Assembly (NCBI GenBank): GCA_021162125.1
Contig: JAGGZG010000298.1
Span: forward strand, 1-35,845
Direction: 5' to 3'
DNA length: 35,845 nt
DNA from: Anaerolineae bacterium
Lineage (GTDB): Bacteria > Chloroflexota > Anaerolineae > JACIWR01
Within the stretch, counting starts at the first letter, position 1. Each line of letters starts with the position of its first letter. The notes under the pieces are model-generated. The model worked only from the letters and a program-made list of their open reading frames with translations, ran no database searches and had not been told where the DNA came from. A program made the position numbers and the translations under genes. Shown here piece by piece: positions 1 through 6,992 of this stretch.

Positions 1-145
1 CGCCCTGGAGCTGACTCCTACACAGTTGCGCGTTGGTAACCTGGTCGCCCGGCCACCGGACGAGCGGCGGCCGCGCCACGTTCGCCCCGAGATGGCTTTC
101 GTCAGCCAGGGGCGGATCGTGGTCGAGTCCTGGGGCTCAAAATAG
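1..145 (+). CDS. minC: MinC, C-terminal fragment (septum-site inhibitor)
   Basis: An open frame from base 2 runs to a TAG at 143-145 and gives the last 47 residues of a protein whose start lies left of the window. The segment reads as the end of the MinC beta-helix domain, with a Leu-x-Pro-Thr-Gln-Leu-Arg stretch, an Ile/Val-Ala-Arg-x-Pro turn, and an ending of the form Pro-Glu-x-Ala-x-Val-x-x-Gly-Arg-Ile-Val-Val-Glu. In the family this domain dimerises and binds MinD, and the missing N-terminal domain blocks FtsZ assembly. The identification is reinforced by minD and minE immediately downstream. A promoter lies between this stop and minD, so minD may be transcribed both with and without minC. 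Confidence 0.75.
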   Translation, partial: ALELTPTQLRVGNLVARPPDERRPRHVRPEMAFVSQGRIVVESWGSK

Positions 146-180
146 CTTACAAGTAGGGCCCGCGTTCGCTAAGAACGTAT

Positions 181-209
181 TTGAGTTTCCCGGCTATATG
201 TAGTAAAAT
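181..209 (+). promoter_or_regulatory. Sigma70-type promoter before minD
   Basis: TTGAGT (181-186) and TAAAAT (204-209) are separated by exactly 17 bases. This would start transcription near 216, about 35 bases ahead of the minD start. The match is by eye only. Confidence 0.5.
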
Positions 210-250
210 GAGTGCTGGGGGGGTAACGAACAATCGCCAGGAGAGAAACC

Positions 251-1048
251 ATGGCTGCACGCATCCTGACCATCACCTCCGGAAAAGGGGGAGTGGGTAA
301 GACCACCGCTACCGCCAACCTGGGAGCTGCCCTCGCTCTACAAGGCCAGCGAGTGGTGACCATTGACGCTGACATCGGCCTGCGCAACCTGGACGTGGTG
401 ATGGGTCTCGAAAACCGCATCGTCTACGACCTGGTGGACGTGGTGGAGGGTCGTTGCCGGCTGCGGCAGGCGATGATCAGAGACAAGCGGCTCAGCGAGC
501 TGTACCTGTTACCCGCCGCCCAGACGCGCGACAAGACTGCCGTCAGCCCGGAGGACATGGTGCGCCTCACCGACCAACTGCGCCCGGAATTCGATTTCGT
601 CATCATTGACTCGCCAGCGGGCATAGAACGGGGATTCAAAAACGCCATTGCCCCGGCGGATGAGATTCTGATCATCACCACCCCAGAGGTGTCCGCCGTG
701 CGCGATGCCGATCGCATCATCGGTCTGGTGGAGGCCGAGGAGAAGGACACCACTTATCTGATAATCAACCGCCTCCGGCCCGATATGATCCGGCGTGAGG
801 ACATGCTGGCCACCAGCGACGTAGTCGAACTGCTGGCCATTGACCTGATCGGGATTGTCCCCGAGGACGAGCACATCATCATCTCCACGAACCGGGGCCG
901 GCCGGTTGCGCTGGATAACAACTCGCCCGCTGGACAGGCATTTCGCAACATCGCTCGCCGGGTGATTGGTGAGGATGTGCCTTTCATGGTCATCCGCGAG
1001 AACCCCAGCCTTATGGATCGTCTGGCTCGCCTGGTGCGTGGCCGGTAA
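251..1048 (+). CDS. minD: MinD, septum-site determining ATPase
   Basis: A 265-residue protein of normal MinD length. In the family, MinD binds the membrane as an ATP dimer, recruits MinC and is released by MinE. The deviant Walker A motif GKGGVGKT is at residues 11-18, with the signature lysine at 12 and the P-loop lysine at 17. D39 and D41 follow in the IDADIGLRNLD stretch, and an IIDSPAGIE motif lies near residue 120. The last 15 residues (NPSLMDRLARLVRGR) form a typical amphipathic membrane-targeting helix. The ATG at 251 is preceded by AGGAGAG at a good distance. The gene lies between minC and minE, the usual order. Confidence 0.97.
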   Translation: MAARILTITSGKGGVGKTTATANLGAALALQGQRVVTIDADIGLRNLDVVMGLENRIVYDLVDVVEGRCRLRQAMIRDKRLSELYLLPAAQTRDKTAVSPEDMVRLTDQLRPEFDFVIIDSPAGIERGFKNAIAPADEILIITTPEVSAVRDADRIIGLVEAEEKDTTYLIINRLRPDMIRREDMLATSDVVELLAIDLIGIVPEDEHIIISTNRGRPVALDNNSPAGQAFRNIARRVIGEDVPFMVIRENPSLMDRLARLVRGR

Positions 1049-1137
1049 TCAAAGGCGAAAGGGCTGGAACAGCAGAAGTGTGCCGGCCCACATCGTTGAT
1101 GAACGAATACCATCGCACAGATCACCAAGAGGGGAAC

Positions 1138-1404
1138 ATGAGCATCTGGGACAAGTTGCTGGGACGACGTGAGCCTACCAGCCGCGAGGTTGCCCGCGAG
1201 CGGCTGCAATTGGTGCTGGTGCACGACCGGGCGAAAATCTCTCCCCAGCTTTTGCAGACACTGAAGGACGAGATCATTGCCGTTATCTCCCGGCACGTGG
1301 ATATTGATCGCGAGGGCGTGGAGGTAACTTTCACCCGGAGCAGGCGTCAGAGCCGACTGGTGGCCAACATTCCACTGCAGGGTAGTCGTCAGCGGCGGAA
1401 ATGA
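1138..1404 (+). CDS. minE: MinE, topological specificity factor
   Basis: An 88-residue protein, the usual MinE size. In the family it stimulates the MinD ATPase and makes the Min system oscillate or form a gradient. The N-terminal MSIWDKLLG is the short amphipathic membrane-contact helix. The anti-MinCD segment (ARERLQLVLVHDR) follows, and then the dimerisation beta strands and helix. The frame stays open to 1078, but the ATG at 1138 is chosen because it has GAGGGG just before it and begins exactly at the conserved N terminus. The 89-base gap from minD contains no promoter that I can see, so the genes are probably co-transcribed. Confidence 0.95.
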   Translation: MSIWDKLLGRREPTSREVARERLQLVLVHDRAKISPQLLQTLKDEIIAVISRHVDIDREGVEVTFTRSRRQSRLVANIPLQGSRQRRK

Positions 1405-1482
1405 GAGCACGGCTGCGCACGTTCTGACAAACGCAACTGGCCCACACGTCGGCCCTGCGCGTCTAATTAGGTATCCGTAAAC

Positions 1483-2574
1483 ATGGACCGAAGAATCTGG
1501 CGACGATTTGACTTCGTCCTGCTGGCCACCATCATCCTGTTGATTATCTTTGGGGTGGCCATGATCTACAGCGCGACGATCAATACCCCTGGACTGGAAG
1601 GCCTGGCAACCCGTCAGGCCCTTTATGCGCTGGGGGGTCTGCTGCTGATGTTCGTGGTGGCCGCCATTGACTACCGCTTCTACGAGCACTTCGCCAAGCT
1701 CATTTACGTGATCACTTTGCTTTTGCTAGGCGTGGTATTCGCCCTGGGGCAAACCATGTTCGGCGCGCAGCGCAGTATCAGCCTGGGCCTGTTCCCCATA
1801 CAGCCCTCGGAGCTATCGAAAATCCTGCTCATCCTGGTCTTGGCCAGGTTTCTGGCTGTTTATGAAGAACAGATGGACCGCCTGCACATCGTTATTTTCT
1901 CGTTCGTGCTGATGGCTGTCCCTGCCGTGCTAATTTACAAGCAACCAGACCTGGGCACAGCACTGGTCCTGGCTGTGGTCTGGCTGGTCATGATCTCGAT
2001 GGCCGGCCTGCGCCTGCGACACCTGGCCCTTTTCGGCCTGGCGGGTGGATTGGCTACACCGGTGCTCTGGATATCCATACACGATTACATGCGCCGTCGC
2101 CTGCTTCTCTTCCTGAACCCATCCGCCGACCCGGAGGCCAGCTACAACATCGGCCAGGCGTTGATCAGCATCGGCTCCGGCGGGATCTGGGGCAAGGAAT
2201 TCGCCAGCGGTAGCCAAAGCCAACTCCATTTTCTCCGCGTGCGACATACGGATTTTATCTTCTCGGTGATCGCGGAGGAGATGGGACTGGTTGGCTCTCT
2301 GCTGCTCTTTGCCCTGCTGATCATCATTCTCATGCGCATTATCCGCGCCGCGCAACTGGCCCGCGACACCTTTGGCCGGCTGATCGCCTGTGGCGTGGCA
2401 ACGATCATCTTTTTCCAGAGTGTGGTGAACATCGGGATGAATCTGAACCTGCTGCCCGTGACTGGCATCCCTCTGCCCTTCGTCAGCCAGGGAGGCAGCT
2501 CGCTGGTCACCCTTCTTATTGGAATTGGTCTGGTACAGAGCGTAGTCATGCGCCACCGCAAAATCGAGTTCTGA
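1483..2574 (+). CDS. rodA: RodA, SEDS-family peptidoglycan glycosyltransferase
   Basis: A 363-residue polytopic membrane protein of the SEDS family. RodA polymerises lipid II into glycan strands during side-wall growth, working with a class B penicillin-binding protein. About ten hydrophobic segments are visible. The family motifs QPSELSK (residues 107-113), KQPDLGTA (153-160) and HTDFIFSVIAEE (255-266) are present. D257 sits where SEDS proteins have their essential loop aspartate, and the closing segment has the typical PLPFVSQGGSS. RodA is preferred over FtsW because of the min neighbours and the sequence style, but the paralogues are close. The Shine-Dalgarno match before ATG 1483 is weak. 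Confidence 0.92.
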   Translation: MDRRIWRRFDFVLLATIILLIIFGVAMIYSATINTPGLEGLATRQALYALGGLLLMFVVAAIDYRFYEHFAKLIYVITLLLLGVVFALGQTMFGAQRSISLGLFPIQPSELSKILLILVLARFLAVYEEQMDRLHIVIFSFVLMAVPAVLIYKQPDLGTALVLAVVWLVMISMAGLRLRHLALFGLAGGLATPVLWISIHDYMRRRLLLFLNPSADPEASYNIGQALISIGSGGIWGKEFASGSQSQLHFLRVRHTDFIFSVIAEEMGLVGSLLLFALLIIILMRIIRAAQLARDTFGRLIACGVATIIFFQSVVNIGMNLNLLPVTGIPLPFVSQGGSSLVTLLIGIGLVQSVVMRHRKIEF

Positions 2575-2588
2575 CGGGATAGCGTGTG

Positions 2589-3596
2589 ATGAACGCCCGG
2601 CAGCGCTTCCTGGAGACCGTGCGCCGTGGACGTCCGGATCGCATTCCCTACTACGACTGGGAAGTGCGGGAGGACGTTCTCGAGCAGTGGTACGAACAGG
2701 GAATGCCCCGGGGCATGACCGCCAAAGAGTACTTCGCTTTTGACCGGTGGGAGGTGCTGGGCCATCACGAGGACGTGCCCCTCGTCCTGGACCCTCTGCC
2801 TCGCTTCGAGGGTGAGCTAAAGGGGGGCGCCGATTTCGAGCGTCTCAAACGCTGCTACGACCCCACCACGCCGGGCCGCTATCCCGACGATTGGCCAGCC
2901 CACGTGACCCGCTGGCGAGGGCGCGAGCACGTTCTGGGCATCGTGGTCTGGGAGGGTTTTCTGGAGTCGCTGGCCGTCGGCGACTGGCGCAGCCTGACCA
3001 ACCTGCTCTACCATTTTCACGATGCGCCTGATCTGGTGGAGGATGCTGTTGCTCACCTCACCGACTTCGCCATCGCTACCATCGAGCGGGCGCTGGATGA
3101 GGTCGAGTTCGACTTCGCCATGCTCTACGAGCCCTGTGCCAGCAACCACGCCCCGGTTTTCAGCCCGCAGCACCTGCGACGCTTCATGCTGGCCAACTAC
3201 CGGCGGCTGACATCCTTCCTGCGGGCCAAAGGGATTGACCTGGTCATCGTCTGGACCCAGGGCGCGGTGGGGCCGATGATCCCCGTCTGGATGGAGGGCG
3301 GGATCAACGGGCTGTGGGTGTGCTCGGCGGCGGCGGGCGGGGTGGATTACGCCGAACTGCGGCGGCGCTACGGGCCTGACCTGGTGCTCTTGGGCGGGAT
3401 TGATGCCCGTGCCCTCTACGAGGATCGGGCGGCGATTGACCGTGCAATGGCCCACGTGCCCGCGCTCCTGGCCCAGGGAGCGTACATCCCCATGGCCGAC
3501 GAGCGGGTGCGCTGTGGCGTGCTCTTTGCCAATTACCGCTATTACCGCGAACAGATAAGAAAATTGGCCGAACAGATGTGGAGAACAAAACCATGA
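2589..3596 (+). CDS. URO-D-fold protein without zinc motif, function unknown
   Basis: A 335-residue protein with the overall pattern of the uroporphyrinogen decarboxylase/corrinoid methyltransferase fold. It opens with RQRFLETVRRGRPDRIP and later shows the FSPQHLRRFM helix and a C-terminal LLGGIDARAL segment. It is not HemE, because the RQAGR-type substrate loop near the N terminus is absent. It also lacks the His-x-Cys zinc motif of MtaA/MtbA methyltransferases, since WTQG stands there at residues 222-225. ATG 2589 directly follows an in-frame GTG at 2586, and either could serve as the start. It begins 14 bases after rodA and its stop overlaps the gltX start as ATGA, so the three genes look like one operon. 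The substrate is unknown. Confidence 0.75.
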   Translation: MNARQRFLETVRRGRPDRIPYYDWEVREDVLEQWYEQGMPRGMTAKEYFAFDRWEVLGHHEDVPLVLDPLPRFEGELKGGADFERLKRCYDPTTPGRYPDDWPAHVTRWRGREHVLGIVVWEGFLESLAVGDWRSLTNLLYHFHDAPDLVEDAVAHLTDFAIATIERALDEVEFDFAMLYEPCASNHAPVFSPQHLRRFMLANYRRLTSFLRAKGIDLVIVWTQGAVGPMIPVWMEGGINGLWVCSAAAGGVDYAELRRRYGPDLVLLGGIDARALYEDRAAIDRAMAHVPALLAQGAYIPMADERVRCGVLFANYRYYREQIRKLAEQMWRTKP

Positions 3597-5122
3597 CCGA
3601 CAAACCAGTGCGCGTACGCTTTGCCCCCAGCCCGACTGGGGATCCGCACATTGGCAACGTGCGAACGGTGGTCTTCAATTGGCTCTTTGCCCGCAAGATG
3701 GGCGGGCAGTTTATCTTGCGCATTGAGGACACAGACCGGACACGGTACCGGCCGGAGAGTGTCACCGTCATTATGGATGGGCTGCGCTGGCTTGGGCTGG
3801 ACTGGGACGAGGGGCCAGGAGTGGAGGAGTTACAGCGTTTGGGCGTGGAGAACGCTGAGGAGTACGCCGTCGGTGGGCCTTATGGGCCGTACGTCCAGTC
3901 CGAGCGGGTGGAGCTTTACAGGCAGGTAGCGGAGGAACTGATTGAGCGAGGCTGGGCTTACCGTTGTAACTGCACGCCCGAGCGATTGGAGCGGGTGCGT
4001 GAGATGCAGCGCGCGCGCAAGCTGCCAGTGATGTACGATCGCCACTGCCGCAACCTCCCATCGGGCGCCATCTCCCCAGACGAACCCCACGTCATCCGGC
4101 TCAAGGTCCCGCTGGAGGGCCGCACCGTCGTCCACGATGTCATCAAAGGGGATGTGGTTTTCGAGAATGCCGGCATAGACGACCAGATTCTCCTCAAGTC
4201 AGATGGCTTCCCCACCTATCACTTGGCGGTGGTGGTGGATGACCACTACATGAAGATCACCCATATCGCCCGTGGTGACGATTGGATCTCCAGCACCCCC
4301 AAGCGTATTTTGATCTACCGGGCAATGGGGTGGGAGGTCCCGACTTACTGCCACGTCCCACTGGTCAAGGGCCCCGACGGCAAGAAACTCTCCAAGCGGC
4401 ACGGCGCTACTTCTATCACCGAGTTCCGTAACCAGGGGTATCTGCCAGAGGCACTTTTCAACTTCCTGGCTCTTCTAGGTTGGGCACCAGGAGGAGGGGA
4501 GGAGCAGGAGATCTTCAGTCGGGAGGAGCTGATCGAGCGGTTCGACTTATTCCGCGTCAATCGCGCCCCGGCCGCGTTCTCCTATGACAAGCTCGAGTGG
4601 ATGAACGGGGTGTACATCCGCCAACTGGCGGCGGATGACCTGGCCGAGCGGCTGGTGCCTTTCCTGGCGGCGGGACTGGGCATCGAGGAGAGTGAGTTAA
4701 GGAGACGGAAGGAACTAAGAGAACTGATACCCCTCGTACGGGAGCGTCTCAAGACCCTGGCCGACATCGTGGCCCTGGCCGATTTCTTTTTCCTTGAGGA
4801 GATCTCCTACGATCCCCAGCTCCTCATCGCCAAGAAGATGACCGCCGCCGATTGCGCTGCGGCCCTGGATCGGGCCATAGAGATTCTGGAGAGCCTGCCC
4901 GACTTTTCGGAGGAGACGCTGGAGACAGCCCTGCGCGGACTGGCCAGTGATCTGGGTCTGAAAGCCGGCCAACTGTTCGGTATTATCCGCGTGGCTGTCA
5001 CCGGTAAGAGAGTCGCCCCTCCCCTGTTTGGCACGCTGCGCATCCTGGGCCGTGAGCGCGTACTGTCCCGTTTGGCCCGTGCCCGCGAGGCTCTACGCCG
5101 TCTGGCCGAGCAAGACGGCTGA
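3593..5122 (+). CDS. gltX: Glutamate--tRNA ligase
   Basis: A class I synthetase that charges tRNA-Glu, 509 residues from ATG 3593. The N-terminal RFAPSPTGDPHIGN carries the HIGH-type motif at 19-22, followed by LRIEDTDRTR. The KMSKS motif is KLSKR at 265-269. The C-terminal anticodon-binding helical region is complete. ATG 3593 overlaps the upstream TGA in an ATGA junction and has GGAG nine bases ahead. A GTG at 3578 is in frame but lies ahead of the conserved N terminus. A separate glnS is present at 25290, which suggests that tRNA-Gln is charged directly, although a GatCAB route cannot be excluded from this window. Confidence 0.97.
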   Translation: MTDKPVRVRFAPSPTGDPHIGNVRTVVFNWLFARKMGGQFILRIEDTDRTRYRPESVTVIMDGLRWLGLDWDEGPGVEELQRLGVENAEEYAVGGPYGPYVQSERVELYRQVAEELIERGWAYRCNCTPERLERVREMQRARKLPVMYDRHCRNLPSGAISPDEPHVIRLKVPLEGRTVVHDVIKGDVVFENAGIDDQILLKSDGFPTYHLAVVVDDHYMKITHIARGDDWISSTPKRILIYRAMGWEVPTYCHVPLVKGPDGKKLSKRHGATSITEFRNQGYLPEALFNFLALLGWAPGGGEEQEIFSREELIERFDLFRVNRAPAAFSYDKLEWMNGVYIRQLAADDLAERLVPFLAAGLGIEESELRRRKELRELIPLVRERLKTLADIVALADFFFLEEISYDPQLLIAKKMTAADCAAALDRAIEILESLPDFSEETLETALRGLASDLGLKAGQLFGIIRVAVTGKRVAPPLFGTLRILGRERVLSRLARAREALRRLAEQDG

Positions 5123-5185
5123 GGGAGTTTTGGGCAAGTTAGCCCTTCGGTAGTCTCCCGGTAACGTGTCGGTCGCTCAGACCCG

Positions 5186-5288
5186 CCCGGACGTTCCACG
5201 TCCGGGCTACGAGATGCAAGGCCCTCCGGGCCTCTGGAGCCCCCGAAGGGGGCTTCTCACCTCGTAGCCGGGCGGTTTAGCGCCCGGC
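5186..5288. repeat. Cluster of four perfect hairpins in the gltX-lacI gap
   Basis: Within 103 bases there are four perfect stem-loops. They are CCCGGACGT/ACGTCCGGG with loop TCC (5186-5206), GGCCC/GGGCC with loop TCC (5220-5232), AGCCCCC/GGGGGCT with loop GAA (5238-5254), and GCCGGGCG/CGCCCGGC (5267-5288). In addition GGCTACGAG (5205-5213) is the exact complement of CTCGTAGCC (5261-5269), so the whole block can close into one larger branched structure. This looks like a dispersed palindromic (REP/MITE-like) element or a nest of them. It may also end gltX transcription, although no T-tract follows. Confidence 0.7.
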
Positions 5289-5492
5289 GGGGCGGACGAG
5301 GAGCACCAACACACGAGGGGGAGACTACCAACCCTCTCGTAGGTTCCAAACCCGATGCCGCTTTTCGCCCTGGTGGGGAGGGGTCGAAAGCAGCGCTCCT
5401 GTCTCTGTGAACGCAAAAGTTAGTGCCACTGGGCTCCAAACCTGCAGGAGGGTCCGCTCCCCAAGTGAGATGCGTTCTCAGCTTAAAAAATA
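5289..5492. other. Non-coding spacer with no recognisable gene
   Basis: This is the rest of the long gltX-lacI gap. No convincing coding frame with a ribosome-binding site is seen. It has an ACGAG (5313-5317) that can pair with CTCGT further on, two TCCAAACC copies (about 5345 and 5434) and a CCTGCAGG palindrome, all in the style of decayed dispersed repeats. Confidence 0.4.
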
Positions 5493-5521
5493 TTGACAAA
5501 CGAGGCAAATTATGTTATTAT
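5493..5521 (+). promoter_or_regulatory. Near-perfect promoter of the lacI-type gene
   Basis: TTGACA (5493-5498) and TATTAT (5516-5521) have a 17-base spacer, and a TG at 5513-5514 makes an extended -10. The predicted start is near 5528, inside operator O1. Such a strong promoter covered by an operator indicates tight repression. Confidence 0.8.
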
Positions 5522-5527
5522 TGCATG

Positions 5528-5545
5528 TGTGCAAACGTATGCACA
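5528..5545. promoter_or_regulatory. LacI-family operator O1
   Basis: TGTGCAAACGTATGCACA is an 18-base palindrome with 16 of 18 positions symmetric around a central CG, the hallmark of LacI-family operators. It covers the predicted transcription start, so bound repressor would block initiation. Autoregulation by the adjacent regulator is inferred. Confidence 0.75.
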
Positions 5546-5582
5546 ACTCTGGCCCAAGGACGGGCTTAAAGTAAGCTTCGTC

Positions 5583-5600
5583 ACTGCAAACGTGTGCAAG
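5583..5600. promoter_or_regulatory. LacI-family operator O2
   Basis: The site ACTGCAAACGTGTGCAAG repeats the O1 half-site TGCAAACGT exactly and also has a central CG. Its centre is 55 bases downstream of the O1 centre, about five helical turns. That spacing would allow two dimers on one DNA face or a small loop. Confidence 0.65.
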
Positions 5601-5691
5601 ATATCCCGGATCGAGCGGGACCGAAGCACAGACCCCGTACCTGGGAGCCGCAGAGCACTCTTTTCACAGGGTGAGTTCAGAGGATTGAACG

Positions 5692-6687
5692 ATGAGCGTG
5701 TCCATCAAGGACATCGCCAAAGCAGCCGGCGTCTCCCCCTCCACAGTTTCTCGAGCCCTGCGCGACCATCCTCGGATCAGCCAGCAGACGAAAGAGTACA
5801 TCTGCCGGCTGGCGGTGGAGATGGGCTACACGCCCAGTGCCGTGGCTCGCAGCCTGGTTACTCGACGTACTATGACCATTGGCCTGGTGCTGCCCTCCGT
5901 CTCCGATCCCTTTCTGTCGCAGGTGGTGCTAGGGGTGGAGGAGGTGGCCCTGGACAACGGCTACCGGGTTTTTCTGTGTAGTTTCTACAATGACCCCGTT
6001 CAGGAGAGAAGTATCGTCGAGGCCTTCCTCGAGCACCGCGTGGACGGCATCGTCGTCACTTCTTCGCGCCTCGACACCGCTTATACTGCTTTGCAAGAGC
6101 AGCTTGGTATTCCCATTGTTCTCACTAACTGCCGTGAATACGCTTATTCTGTCTCCACTGACAACCTGCATGGCGGCCGATTGGCCGTGGATTATCTGCT
6201 GCAGTTGGGCCACACACGGATCGGCTACATCGCCACCGATCCCCAAAAGCAGGCAAATAGGAGTCGCCTGGCGGGATACCGGCAGGCTCTGCAAGAGCGA
6301 GGCATCGCCTTTGATCCTGCGCTCGTCGGTGTGGGGGACGGAAGGGCCGAGGGCGGTAAGAGGGGAATGCAGCAGCTTCTGGCTCTGAATCCTCCCCCAA
6401 CGGCGGTTTTCTGCTATAACGATATGACGGCCATTGGGGCAGCAGCAGCCCTCCGCGAGGCGGGACTGCGGGTGCCGGATGATGTCTCACTGGTCGGCTT
6501 TGATGACATAGACTGGGCGGCTTATTCCAATCCCCCGCTCACCACCGTCCGCCAGCCACGCCGTGAGTTGGGCCGGCGAGCCATGCAGATGCTTCTGGAG
6601 CTGCTGGCCGGCGAGGAGTCGCCGACCAAAGTGGTTCTGCAGGGGGAGCTTGTAGTGCGAGCTTCGTGCCGGCCACTCTGGGGCTGA
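5692..6687 (+). CDS. LacI/GalR-family transcriptional regulator
   Basis: A 331-residue repressor of standard size. Residues 5-24 (IKDIAKAAGVSPSTVSRALR) form the helix-turn-helix and residues 49-55 the hinge helix. From residue 60 on is the periplasmic-binding-protein-like effector domain, with LVGFDDIDWAAYSNPPLTTV near the end, a classic LacI-family segment. ATG 5692 is preceded by AGAGGA. Two CG-centred palindromes lie in its own promoter region, pointing to autoregulation. The ABC sugar importer follows, so a sugar or derivative is the likely effector, but its identity is not readable. No copy of the operator was found in the 6688-6992 gap before the importer. Confidence 0.93.
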   Translation: MSVSIKDIAKAAGVSPSTVSRALRDHPRISQQTKEYICRLAVEMGYTPSAVARSLVTRRTMTIGLVLPSVSDPFLSQVVLGVEEVALDNGYRVFLCSFYNDPVQERSIVEAFLEHRVDGIVVTSSRLDTAYTALQEQLGIPIVLTNCREYAYSVSTDNLHGGRLAVDYLLQLGHTRIGYIATDPQKQANRSRLAGYRQALQERGIAFDPALVGVGDGRAEGGKRGMQQLLALNPPPTAVFCYNDMTAIGAAAALREAGLRVPDDVSLVGFDDIDWAAYSNPPLTTVRQPRRELGRRAMQMLLELLAGEESPTKVVLQGELVVRASCRPLWG

Positions 6688-6992
6688 GTGTGCTCCTGGA
6701 TCTGAACGGTGGGGGAGGGAAAGTAAGTATCGGCTCTCCCTGGTGGGGGGCTTGGAGTTCTCTCGGAGAGCGGTTGTTGTGAGACGCTACAACGAATTCG
6801 GAATGGGACGAATAATTGGGTGAAAGGAAATTCGTCTGTTTCCTGGTTCGCTGTGGTGTTGTGGGACAAAATAGGTTTGGCCGGGAGAGCTCGCTCGATG
6901 AAAGGGGGTGATAAACGAGGGGAAATTGGCTGGTTCTTCGGATGCGAGTGTATGAGATTCTCAGAATTACAAATCTCAAAAGGAGGAAAGAA
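6688..6992. other. Leader region before the sugar importer, with a possible 32-codon upstream ORF
   Basis: This 305-base gap holds no operator like O1/O2 and no clear promoter. It has a 7-base inverted repeat, ACGAATT (6789-6795) with AATTCGT (about 6829-6835). A small frame, ATG 6898 to TGA 6994-6996, encodes 32 residues and overlaps the binding-protein ATG (6993) in an ATGA junction. It has a GGGAGAG ahead. It could couple translation or be chance. Confidence 0.3.

Noticed and set aside
754..1689. 311-codon minus-strand frame across minD, minE and rodA
   Set aside because: Spans three strongly supported plus-strand genes and has no recognisable domain.
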